NCBI GenBank assembly: GCA_003249255.1
Contig: QKJP01000063.1
Coordinates: 1 to 54,373, forward strand
Length of the DNA stretch: 54,373 bases
Direction: 5' to 3'
From: Bacteroidales bacterium
Lineage (GTDB): Bacteria > Bacteroidota > Bacteroidia > Bacteroidales > Marinilabiliaceae
The position numbers and the translations under genes were made by a program. Below, one piece after another: positions 27,182 through 34,582 of this stretch. Positions within the stretch are counted from its first letter, which is position 1. Every line of letters begins with the position of its first letter. A model generated the notes under the pieces. That model saw nothing but the letters and a program-made list of their open reading frames with translations, ran no database searches and had not been told where the DNA came from.

Positions 27182-27325
27182 TTTAAATTGTGATTGATAT
27201 CTTAAAGAATGTTAATGATGTAACTATTATGGATAAATGCAGTATTAGTCATAGAAGTTTTCTTCATAAGTTAGGGTTAAGGTTAGGTTAAAAAAGGAGC
27301 ATCTGATGAGGTGTTCCTTTTTTTA
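27182..27325 (+). repeat. Long repeat with terminator hairpin, copy A
   Basis: About 143 bases that match 31319-31461 at well over 80 percent of positions. The block TTCTTCATAAGTTAGGGTTA and the following AGGTTAGGTTAAAAA are identical. It ends in a hairpin (AAAGGAGCATCT-GATG-AGGTGTTCCTTT, 27293-27320) and a T run. Copy B directly follows an araC-type gene; here no such gene precedes, but the bases just before (AGGTTTAAATTGTGA) read R-F-K-L-stop, like the end of that regulator (K-F-N-L-stop). So this may be the surviving tail of a lost paralogue, or a small-RNA gene copy. Confidence 0.65.
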
Positions 27326-27654
27326 TGGAAAAAATATGCATCAATTATATAGACAGTTGTTGTTGAAATTAAAGCAGATGCATTCCAAGTGCTGATGTGT
27401 AAATTCGATATATGGTGATTGGCAAATAGAATGAGTTACCAAAAACCAATAGCATCTGCCAAACTGTGAGGCTGGGCTGATTATTGTGAGTAACTGTTGG
27501 GTTTATACAATTAGGCAGTTTGGCCATTAAGCAAAAATTACAATGTGCTAATTGATTAATGTGTTGGTGGAACATTGTACCTGTTGGGAGTCGGCAATTT
27601 GGCAATTAAACAGTTTAGTAAATCAGCAAAAATATACAAGCTGGAAAAAAGTCA
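27326..27654. other. Intergenic stretch with short repeated words
   Basis: No gene supported. It contains two copies of the GTGCTGAT/GTGCTAAT word family (27390-27406, 27541-27560), and an ATTAATCATTAATCA stretch that runs into the stop of the methyltransferase gene. Confidence 0.4.
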
Positions 27655-28125
27655 TTAATCATTAATCAGTGATAATTTTTTTTTCGCATTTCGATCGTAC
27701 ATCACAATGCTCCCGGCAACTGCTACGTTAACACTTAACGGAGTATCGAACTTAACCAGAAAATGACATTTCTCAATGGCATTTTTGGTTAAGCCATGAT
27801 CTTCGGCTCCAAGTAAGTATACACAGTTTTGTGGATGTTCGTATTCTTCTAAATCAACCGATTTTTCATCGAGTTCAACACCAACTAATCTAGCTCCTTT
27901 GGGCAGGTGCTTGTAGAAGTCATCAAAATTGTCGTAATGAAAATAAGGCAAGGAATCGGTGGCTTGATGTGTATCACAGGCTTGTTTGGCATAACGTCTG
28001 CCAACTGTGAAAATAAAACTGGCTCCCATGTTTTGAGCCGAACGCCAAAGTACACCTAAATTATCCGGCGTTTTACCGTTTTGTATACCAATGCCAAAGT
28101 AACCTTGTTCTAGATTGTTGATCAT
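27655..28125 (-). CDS. SpoU/TrmH-family RNA methyltransferase
   Basis: 156 residues from the ATG at 28125 (MINNLEQGYFGIGI). The knotted SPOUT fold is indicated by the N-terminal KTPDNLGVLWRSAQNMGA (the N-G-x2-RSA segment with the Arg used in catalysis), the SAM-binding CVYLLGAEDHGLT and the last motif SVNVAVAGSIVMYD. It should 2'-O-methylate a tRNA or rRNA position with SAM; the target is unknown. An upstream in-frame start (28185) adds 20 residues not expected in the family. Confidence 0.85.
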   Translation of the reverse strand: MINNLEQGYFGIGIQNGKTPDNLGVLWRSAQNMGASFIFTVGRRYAKQACDTHQATDSLPYFHYDNFDDFYKHLPKGARLVGVELDEKSVDLEEYEHPQNCVYLLGAEDHGLTKNAIEKCHFLVKFDTPLSVNVAVAGSIVMYDRNAKKKLSLIND

Positions 28126-28182
28126 TTTGAGGAATTTTGAGGCAAAGGTAGTTAAAACAGGTAGAAGAGGCAAGGCGGTAGG

Positions 28183-28202
28183 CACCTGCCTAACGGCTAG
28201 GC
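28183..28202. repeat. Palindromic word CACCTGCCTAACGGCTAGGC
   Basis: The reverse complement matches 32334-32353 at 19 of 20 bases. Both are intergenic. Confidence 0.55.
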
Positions 28203-28429
28203 AAGGATGTAACCCATGTGTTGTTTTGACATTGTGCTACCTTGATTTTAACAATTCGACAATTAAAGTAAATAAACAATGTGCAAGTTACTCGATGTGT
28301 TGATTTGCTAATAGTTGTAAGGTGGGGAGAATGCAAAAGGCAGTAGGCAGTAGCAGTATGGCAAAGTTTTGATTGGAGTAACCATTACCGTTTTAGTAAT
28401 TCAGCAAGAATTAATGTGTCTCTCGGTCT

Positions 28430-28552
28430 GCGGCAATGAGAAGTGCGGGTTTTAACCGTGCTAAACTTTTTAGTTGCAGACTGCACGGATATAGGAATTT
28501 AACAACTATAATCTTAAGGGTTCCCGCATTTCTTATGAACCGCTGTTGCCGC
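28430..28552. repeat. Large imperfect inverted repeat bordering the decayed hipBA region
   Basis: The left arm GCGGCAATGAGAAGTGCGGG (28430-28449) pairs with the right arm, which begins CCCGCATTTCTTATG (28523) and ends GCTGTTGCCGC (28552). A roughly 70-base middle separates the arms. A further GGCGGCAAC (29156-29164) lies beyond the hipB remnant, so the toxin-antitoxin remnant is framed by TTGCCGC and GCGGCAA. This resembles recombination or cassette-end sequences but I cannot identify it as an attC site. Confidence 0.5.
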
Positions 28553-28567
28553 CAGTGCTTTATTATT

Positions 28568-28832
28568 TCATAAGTTTTTTAATTGAGTTTGATAAGATTG
28601 AAAATAGCTTCTTTGTGCTTTTTCATCTAAAAATGATGAAAAGGTCAGTTGTTCAACCAAATCCGACTGACTAAACATTGTATTTATAATATCATTGTAA
28701 ATTAACTCACTAATCCCTGCTTTTTCTGATAATGTTTTAATTTGTGAAATGATTTTTCCTTGGGCTAAACTTTTGGGGTTGAATCAACATGCCAGCATCT
28801 TGGTTTTTATATAGTATTCTTGCCTTCCTCAT
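28568..28832 (-). pseudogene. hipA: Decayed hipA toxin kinase gene (ends only)
   Basis: The minus strand starts with ATG at 28832, MRKARILYKNQDAG, like the opening of the HipA N-terminal subdomain. After about 18 codons the sequence jumps (+1 frame) to AQGKIISQIKTLSEKAGIS... and ends SFLDEKAQRSYFQSYQTQL-NL-stop at 28568. That ending is typical of the HipA C-terminal helix. The kinase core is missing, so an internal deletion of most of the gene joined the two ends. It lies directly after the hipB remnant, as in an intact hipBA operon. Not detectable as one open frame. Confidence 0.6.
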
Positions 28833-28899
28833 TTTACCTATTTACTTTGAAAGAGAATTATACTCTATGGCTTCTGGCTATTTTTTACAACCGCGTAGA

Positions 28900-29130
28900 T
28901 TATTTTAATATCTCAACAATGTCTGTGTTTGTTTTAACCTTTAAGCATATTTCTAATCCTAATACATCTGCTATTTTCTGAATAGTTTGTAACGTAGGAT
29001 TACCTTTACCACTTTTAAATTGTTTTAACGTCCTTAAGCCTACGCCTGAAAGTTTTGCCAGGTTCTATTGATTGACTTTTAGGTTTTCTCTACGCTCTAT
29101 TATTGTATGTATCAACTTTTCAAAGTGCAT
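28900..29130 (-). pseudogene. hipB: hipB-like antitoxin with an in-frame stop
   Basis: A 76-codon reading frame from ATG at 29130 to TAA at 28900. It encodes an XRE helix-turn-helix protein: LAKLSGVGLRTLKQFKSGKG, then NPTLQTIQKIADVLGLEI. That is the usual HipB core of Bacteroidota. Codon 22 is TAG (29067-29065), inside VNQ-stop-NLAKL where the family has a sense codon (often Glu). So the protein is interrupted before its DNA-binding domain unless the stop is read through or translation restarts. With the hipA remnant it is a dead or dying toxin-antitoxin module. Confidence 0.7.
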
Positions 29131-29143
29131 TATTCTGCACTTT
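29122..29143. promoter_or_regulatory. Palindromic operator-like site at the hipB start
   Basis: AAAGTGCA-TTATTC-TGCACTTT is a perfect 8-base inverted repeat that overlaps the hipB start codon. Autoregulating HipB proteins bind such palindromes at their promoter. It is better preserved than the genes. Confidence 0.5.
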
Positions 29144-29313
29144 ATTCTTGTATTGGCGGCAACCTAATGAACGTAAAAAGTCAGGCTTTAACCAATATTT
29201 TAAAGCGAATATATTTTTTTTGAACTGCTGTTTGCTTTAGATGCTAAAAATATAATTGACATGGTATGTGCTCAGTTTTATATTTACTTGATGGTTTAAT
29301 AAAGGGCTGTTTT

Positions 29314-30372
29314 ATGAAGAAAATACTCCTGTTTCTGATCTTTTCAGGCTTGAGTTTTGGGTTGTTTGCTCAAGATAATAAGCTGCTTAACGCTTCCAGT
29401 GAAAACTATCAATATGCAGATTCGGGTTTTGAAAAGGGTAAACTATACGTCATTACTCGTTTTGATGATCATGAATACATCGGAGAAATTTTACTTGACG
29501 ATGGACGGGAAATATTGCTGAAAACAAAGACGGTAGGCAATGTTTTTATTCCGAAATACGAAATCAAAAGGATTGTAGAAATACAAGATGAAAAATTAGT
29601 TGTGTATAACGAATACCAATTCACAGGGCCATTTACAACCAGGTATTCATTTACTACCAATGCCTTACCTATTAATAAAGGTCAGAATTATGGGATGTTA
29701 AATCTTTATGGGCCTGAAGCTCATTTAGCCTTAACAGACCGGTTGAATGTGGGTATCATGTCTAGTTGGATAGCTAGTCCAATAATAATTGCTACAAAAT
29801 ATTCTTTTGCAAAGGAAGAGTCGACTCTTAATTTTTCTTTTGGTTCTCTTGTGGGTACATCCGGATATCTCAACAGTTTTAAAGGGTTTGGAGGATTGCA
29901 TTGGTTGAATCTCACCAAAGGGGATCGAAAGAATAACATCACTGTTTCCGGTGGATATGCCTATTTGCAATCAGGTAATAGTCAGCCCAATGAAGGAATG
30001 TATATTGGTGATCAATATGAAGAAAGTTCAAACCAAGCACAGATGCAAACCATTCATGGACCAATATTTTCACTTGCCGGTATTTTTAAGATAGGAGCCA
30101 GGTCTAGTTTTGTTTTCGATTCTATGATCGGGAGTTTTACTTATGAGAAGTACTCTGAAAATATGGATTATGATCAGCGATTTGGAGATGTAGTTTATGT
30201 CATAAACAGAAAACCTAATTCTCAAACAACCGTTTTGTTTGTAATGCCGGGAGTACGCTTTCAGAAAACGGATAATAAAGCCTTTCAAATTTCCATTGCC
30301 GGCGTTTCGATGTATGGTGATGCTGATGTTTCTTTTCCTATACCGATGTGTACGTGGTTCTATAGGTTTTAA
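29314..30372 (+). CDS. Secreted, probably outer-membrane protein of unknown function
   Basis: 352 residues from the ATG at 29314 (MKKILLFLIFSGLSFGLFAQ, signal peptide). The first mature part (about 30-100) has strands such as GKLYVITRFDDHEYIGEILLDDGREILLKT, a small beta fold. The rest looks like a beta-barrel with paired Gly/aromatic strands (LNVGIMSSWIASPIIIATKYSF) and ends TWFYRF. The upstream TG-start at 29266 would add 16 residues before the signal. No named family recognised. The AraC gene begins 43 bases downstream, so the two may be one unit. Confidence 0.7.
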   Translation: MKKILLFLIFSGLSFGLFAQDNKLLNASSENYQYADSGFEKGKLYVITRFDDHEYIGEILLDDGREILLKTKTVGNVFIPKYEIKRIVEIQDEKLVVYNEYQFTGPFTTRYSFTTNALPINKGQNYGMLNLYGPEAHLALTDRLNVGIMSSWIASPIIIATKYSFAKEESTLNFSFGSLVGTSGYLNSFKGFGGLHWLNLTKGDRKNNITVSGGYAYLQSGNSQPNEGMYIGDQYEESSNQAQMQTIHGPIFSLAGIFKIGARSSFVFDSMIGSFTYEKYSENMDYDQRFGDVVYVINRKPNSQTTVLFVMPGVRFQKTDNKAFQISIAGVSMYGDADVSFPIPMCTWFYRF

Positions 30373-30415
30373 TAGCACAGTTTCTTAATTTCGAATTCTT
30401 TAATCATACGTATTA

Positions 30416-31330
30416 ATGGATTTGTCGTCTAAAGAAAAAGAGGCCTTGGAAAGTCTGGTGGGTACATTTGATACCAAAGCCCTCGAGAATTTAATGGCTA
30501 ATATCGATCATTATATTCACCCAAAGCTGAGTGTGTTTGTGCCAAGGTTTAACTATTGCCATTATGCAGTAATGCCCAATCATGCGCACACTTCTTATTC
30601 TTTTATTTTTTATTATGATGTAAAAAATGAAAGTGGTTTGAGGGTAAACGGTGAGGAGGTATTGGTCCCTTATTCGGTTAAAGAACCCATGTATGCTGCT
30701 ATTGCACCCGGTGTTGTCCACCAGGAAGTAATTCATGAAGGGTATTCTAGTTATTATGCGGTGTTTATCGATACCGAGTTTTATGAGTCAATCTTTGAAA
30801 AGTATGGCAATGGTTTAAAACCAGAATTTACCTTTCAGTTTTATAAGTCGGATGAGCAGATTATTCACTTGTTGAAATTATTTATGGTTGAAAGTGATCA
30901 GAATTACGAATGTAAAGATGAAGTGTTGGAAGGTTTGGCGGTGCAATTAACCCATCGTATTATTCGCAATATGTTGCAGAAAGCGATTTTCGATCATCCA
31001 ATATACGATCGCGATGAGGTGAATAGGGCAGTGTTATATATTTATCAGAATATTAGTGAGAAAATTTCGGTAGATGAATTAGCTAAGGTTGCTAATCTTT
31101 CTTTGCCACATTTCAATAGACTTTTCAAAGAATTTACGGCAAAATCGCCCAATGAGTACATTAAGTATGTGCGTATTGAAAAAGCAAAAAATATGTTGCA
31201 ATCTACAAGTATAGATCTTACAGAGGTGGCTCTGGAGTGCGGGTTTAGTGGGTCTTCTTATTTTTCGCAATGTTTTCTTGAGGCTACTAAAGAAACGCCA
31301 TCCTTGTACCGCAAAAAGTTTAATTTGTGA
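30416..31330 (+). CDS. AraC-family transcriptional regulator
   Basis: 304 residues. An N-terminal cupin-like sensor region (about 30-170: FNYCHYAVMPNHAHTSYSFIF, YAAIAPGVVHQEVIHEGYSS) precedes the double helix-turn-helix domain (about 205-300). There DELAKVANLSLPHFNRLFKEF is the first recognition helix and DLTEVALECGFSGSSYFSQCF the second, followed by the P-x-x-YR ending. It should sense a small molecule and control a nearby gene; the outer-membrane protein just upstream is the likely partner by position. Its 3' end runs into repeat copy B, which supplies the terminator. Confidence 0.88.
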   Translation: MDLSSKEKEALESLVGTFDTKALENLMANIDHYIHPKLSVFVPRFNYCHYAVMPNHAHTSYSFIFYYDVKNESGLRVNGEEVLVPYSVKEPMYAAIAPGVVHQEVIHEGYSSYYAVFIDTEFYESIFEKYGNGLKPEFTFQFYKSDEQIIHLLKLFMVESDQNYECKDEVLEGLAVQLTHRIIRNMLQKAIFDHPIYDRDEVNRAVLYIYQNISEKISVDELAKVANLSLPHFNRLFKEFTAKSPNEYIKYVRIEKAKNMLQSTSIDLTEVALECGFSGSSYFSQCFLEATKETPSLYRKKFNL

Positions 31331-31461
31331 TTGATACTTTAAAAAATGTTAATAGTGTAACTTTTATGGGTTAATGCAGTAATAGTACTCGAAGTTTTCT
31401 TCATAAGTTAGGGTTAAGGTTAGGTTAAAAAGGAACATCTGAAGAGGTGTTCCTTTTTTTT
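31319..31461 (+). repeat. Long repeat with terminator hairpin, copy B (3' of araC-type gene)
   Basis: Starts in the last codons of the AraC gene and matches 27182-27325 closely. It ends in AAAAAGGAACATCT-GAAG-AGGTGTTCCTTTTTTTT, a strong rho-independent terminator (about 31427-31461). The conservation extends well upstream of the hairpin (about 110 bases), more than a terminator alone would need. Confidence 0.7.
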
Positions 31462-31570
31462 GCATAAAATCAAGATTAAAAACATCTGATTTTTATAAGC
31501 AATGATCGAATTTTGATAGTGCTCAGGTTGTTCAATAACTAGCTTTGTGACTGAACAAAAGCATTATATT

Positions 31571-32017
31571 ATGGAATTAACAGAATTACATCAGCAGGTT
31601 TTAACATTTGCAAATGCCAATCCGGTTTGTCACATGGCAACGGTCGAAGGTGATCAACCACATGTAAGAGGGCTTCATATGTGGTATGCCGATGAAAGCG
31701 GTTTTTATTTTCATACGGCATCAACCAAAAGTCTGGCAACACAAATCGAAAAGCATCCCAAAGTAGAGTTGGCATTTTTGCACGTAGAAGAAGATCCTAT
31801 GAAGACTCAGGAACTTAGGGTATGTGGACGTATTGAAATTCTTCAGGACAAAAACTTAGAGAAGAGATTGTTAGCAGAGCGTCCTTGGCTGCAAATGCTT
31901 GAGGGAAGTACCGCAGATATGAAGCTAGTCATTTTTCGGGTTGTTAAGGGAGAAGCATTTATTTGGGATATGACTCACAACCTCAGAGAAAATACAATAT
32001 TACGCTGTGTCATTTAA
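31571..32017 (+). CDS. Pyridoxamine 5'-phosphate oxidase-fold protein (general stress protein 26-like)
   Basis: 148 residues from the ATG at 31571 (MELTELHQQVLTFANANPVCHMATVEGDQPHVRGLHMW). That opening, with the V-H-M-A-T-V-E-G-D-P-x-R pattern, and FYFHTASTKSLATQIEKHPKVELAF are the flavin-binding split-barrel pattern. It probably binds FMN or a related flavin; its physiological reaction is unknown. The earlier GTG start (31547) adds 8 residues and is less likely. Single gene with its own terminator. Confidence 0.8.
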   Translation: MELTELHQQVLTFANANPVCHMATVEGDQPHVRGLHMWYADESGFYFHTASTKSLATQIEKHPKVELAFLHVEEDPMKTQELRVCGRIEILQDKNLEKRLLAERPWLQMLEGSTADMKLVIFRVVKGEAFIWDMTHNLRENTILRCVI

Positions 32018-32042
32018 ATAAATTCAGAATCTTCGATAAATA

Positions 32043-32075
32043 GCCACGCTTTTAAGCGTGGCTTATTTGTTTTTA
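32043..32075 (+). terminator. Hairpin terminator after the PNPOx-fold gene
   Basis: GCCACGC-TTTTAA-GCGTGGC (32043-32062) followed by TTATTTGTTTTTATT. It separates this gene from the nif region. Confidence 0.75.
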
Positions 32076-32094
32076 TTCGGTTGCACTTTGTTGT

Positions 32095-32353
32095 TGAGTA
32101 CGGAGCAGCGATTGCTATCGTGGGTAGTGCGAAGAGATTTACAATAGGTTTATTGACGGCGCCCCTACAGGGCTTGATTTACATTTCGGTAATATTCCTA
32201 GGGCTTCACCCTTGGCTATGGATGTCGCACCGTGGGTGCTTGTATTTGCATTAATGTAAGTTCGAAGCCCGAAGGACATAATCTAATTTGAATAGTACTC
32301 ATTAATCATTAACAATTATTCATTTTATTCCCAGCCTAGCCATTAGGCAGGTG
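32095..32353. repeat. Cluster of REP-like short palindromes upstream of nifH
   Basis: Contains CGCCCCTACAGGGCTTG, CCTAGGGCTTCACCCTTGG, GCACCGTGGGTGC, TTCGAAGCCCGAAGG, an ATTAATCATTAAC stretch and GCCTAGCCATTAGGCAGGTG (32334-32353, see 28183). The same vocabulary recurs at 42330-42545, 42925-42990 and 43420-43640. No gene is supported. Confidence 0.6.
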
Positions 32354-32428
32354 TCTTTTCCTTTCAGCCAATTTACCTTTAACCATTCATAATTGATCAT
32401 TCTTCTTTGTTATTCATTCATTATTGAT

Positions 32429-32444
32429 TGTCCGTGCCAAAACA
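32429..32444 (+). promoter_or_regulatory. Candidate NifA upstream activator site
   Basis: TGT-CCGTGCCAAA-ACA is an exact TGT-N10-ACA, the classical NifA binding pattern. It is about 253 bases upstream of the sigma-54 promoter, farther than the usual 80-150. One such match in 300 bases is possible by chance, so it is a candidate only. Confidence 0.45.
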
Positions 32445-32570
32445 ATATGCACTAAAAATTGTTGTTTTCTACCCTTCTGTTACAAGTATTTCAATGCTTA
32501 AATAGCTAACTGTCACTATATCAATAGGCTAACGTTTGTGTGCAGAAAATGTATCCTAAACCTCGATATT

Positions 32571-32584
32571 CTACATTAATGTAG
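32571..32584. promoter_or_regulatory. Perfect palindrome in the nifH upstream region
   Basis: CTACATTAATGTAG, a 14-base perfect palindrome 113 bases before the -24 element. Its position suits an activator or repressor site. The binding protein is unknown. Confidence 0.35.
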
Positions 32585-32696
32585 GAATTTTAAGGCGTGC
32601 CAAAATCTAAAAATAAAATTTATTAGTTTTTATCATACAGTAAATCAGAGTGTTGTGTAATGCATTTGGTATTTATTTTGCCCCTATCAAGCTAAG

Positions 32697-32712
32697 TGGC
32701 ACGGCGTGTGCC
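32697..32712 (+). promoter_or_regulatory. Sigma-54 promoter of nifH
   Basis: TGGCACGGCGTGTGCC: GG at 32698-32699 and GC at 32710-32711 with exactly ten bases between, and the TGGCAC half in full agreement with the sigma-54 consensus TGGCAC-N5-TTGC. Transcription would start near 32723, giving a leader of about 42 bases before nifH. It is the only site of this quality that I found in the window. Confidence 0.85.
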
Positions 32713-32740
32713 ATAAGAGTTATCAAAGAAATTTAAGTAA

Positions 32741-33589
<849 letters not shown>

Positions 33590-33720
33590 TAAATTACCTC
33601 CGGTTTTACCGGTAGTTCTGCCCGATGCCCGAGGGTAGAAGTAAAACTCAATTAGACAAAAAAATCAGTCAGGCATCTCGCCTCGCTAAGTGAACAAATT
33701 AAAGGTGGTTACAATGGATA

Positions 33721-33742
33721 TCCCCCGCAAAATGGCGGGGGA
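33721..33742 (+). other. GC-rich intercistronic hairpin after nifH
   Basis: TCCCCCGC-AAAATG-GCGGGGGA, a perfect 8-base stem with no T run. Such a hairpin can protect the upstream nifH message from 3' decay and so keep NifH in excess over NifDK. A smaller CCGG-TTTT-ACCGG hairpin stands near 33601-33613. Confidence 0.6.
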
Positions 33743-33787
33743 GCATCCCAACCATCAAATCCAATCAACATTTAAAAAGAGATAACT

Positions 33788-34111
33788 ATGTTAATGATTA
33801 AAGCAATTATACGTCCTGAAAAATCAAGTGTAGTATTAAAAGCATTATTTGAAGCTGGATACATCGCAGTAACAAAAATCCCGGTAGTAGGTCGTGGTAA
33901 GCAACGTGGTATTAAAATTGGCGACGTGACTTACGATGAGCTTCCAAAAGAAATGTTAATGATGGTAATTAAAGACGAAGACAAAGACTTCGCAGTAAAT
34001 ACCATTATGGAAGCTGCTCGTTCTACTCCTGCTGCATTCGGTGACGGAAAAATCTTTATCTCTCCGGTTGACGAGTCGTACACAATTTCTAGAGGAACAA
34101 AAGAATTATAA
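33788..34111 (+). CDS. nifI1: Nitrogenase-regulating PII-like protein NifI1
   Basis: 107 residues, PII (GlnB-like) fold. MIKAIIRPEKSSVVLKALFEAGY is the N-terminal strand-helix. GRGKQRGIKIGDVTYDELPKEMLMMVI is the short T-loop region of the NifI1 type, and GDGKIFISPV the conserved C-terminal nucleotide-binding segment. NifI1 and NifI2 together bind NifDK and inhibit it; 2-oxoglutarate and ATP relieve the block. An in-frame ATG two codons downstream is an alternative start. Confidence 0.93.
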   Translation: MLMIKAIIRPEKSSVVLKALFEAGYIAVTKIPVVGRGKQRGIKIGDVTYDELPKEMLMMVIKDEDKDFAVNTIMEAARSTPAAFGDGKIFISPVDESYTISRGTKEL

Positions 34112-34123
34112 TCGTCAGACAAT

Positions 34124-34160
34124 TAGATGATAGACAATAGGCATTTAAATCTATCATCTA
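34124..34160. repeat. Inverted repeat TAGATGATAGA, nifI1-nifI2 spacer
   Basis: TAGATGATAGA (34124-34134) pairs perfectly with TCTATCATCTA (34150-34160) around 15 bases. The word recurs at 37926-37989, 39419-39457 and 40920-40982. Confidence 0.75.
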
Positions 34161-34189
34161 TTATCTATTAATCTTAAAATCTAGAAAGT

Positions 34190-34570
34190 ATGAAATGTGT
34201 AATGGCTATTATTAGAATAGATAAAATGAATGAGACCAAAAGAGCATTGAGAGATGCGGGTATCTCATCTATGACTGCAACCGGAAGTGTTTACGGACGA
34301 GGAAAAGGGCTTTGGGATGCAAAAGTGTTGGAAGGTGTTAAAGCAGGTCAGCCAGAGGCGATTGCTTTAATGGGTGAAGAGCCTCGAATGAGACCTCAGC
34401 GTATTCTTCAGGTAATTATTCCGGATAAAAGAGTGACCGATGTTGTCGATACTATTATCGATTGTAACAGAACCGATAGTCCTGGTGATGGTAAGATATT
34501 TGTGATGCCTGTAGGTGAGGCAATTAGGGTGAGAACAGGAGAGAGTGGAGATTCAGTGTTAGACATTTAA
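34190..34570 (+). CDS. nifI2: Nitrogenase-regulating PII-like protein NifI2
   Basis: 126 residues. MKCVMAIIRIDKMNETKRALRDAGI, then the long T-loop region SVYGRGKGLWDAKVLEGVKAG typical of NifI2, and GDGKIFVMPVGEAIRVRTGE at the end. NifI2 needs NifI1 to inhibit dinitrogenase. It lies between nifI1 and nifD, 12 bases before nifD, as in methanogens and other anaerobes with this control. Confidence 0.93.
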   Translation: MKCVMAIIRIDKMNETKRALRDAGISSMTATGSVYGRGKGLWDAKVLEGVKAGQPEAIALMGEEPRMRPQRILQVIIPDKRVTDVVDTIIDCNRTDSPGDGKIFVMPVGEAIRVRTGESGDSVLDI

Positions 34571-34582
34571 AAAAGTAGAGCG

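Noticed and set aside
28430-28552. Integron attC site
   Set aside because: The inverted arms are clear but I do not see the R''/R' core boxes (GTTRRRY) at the ends, and no integrase is present.
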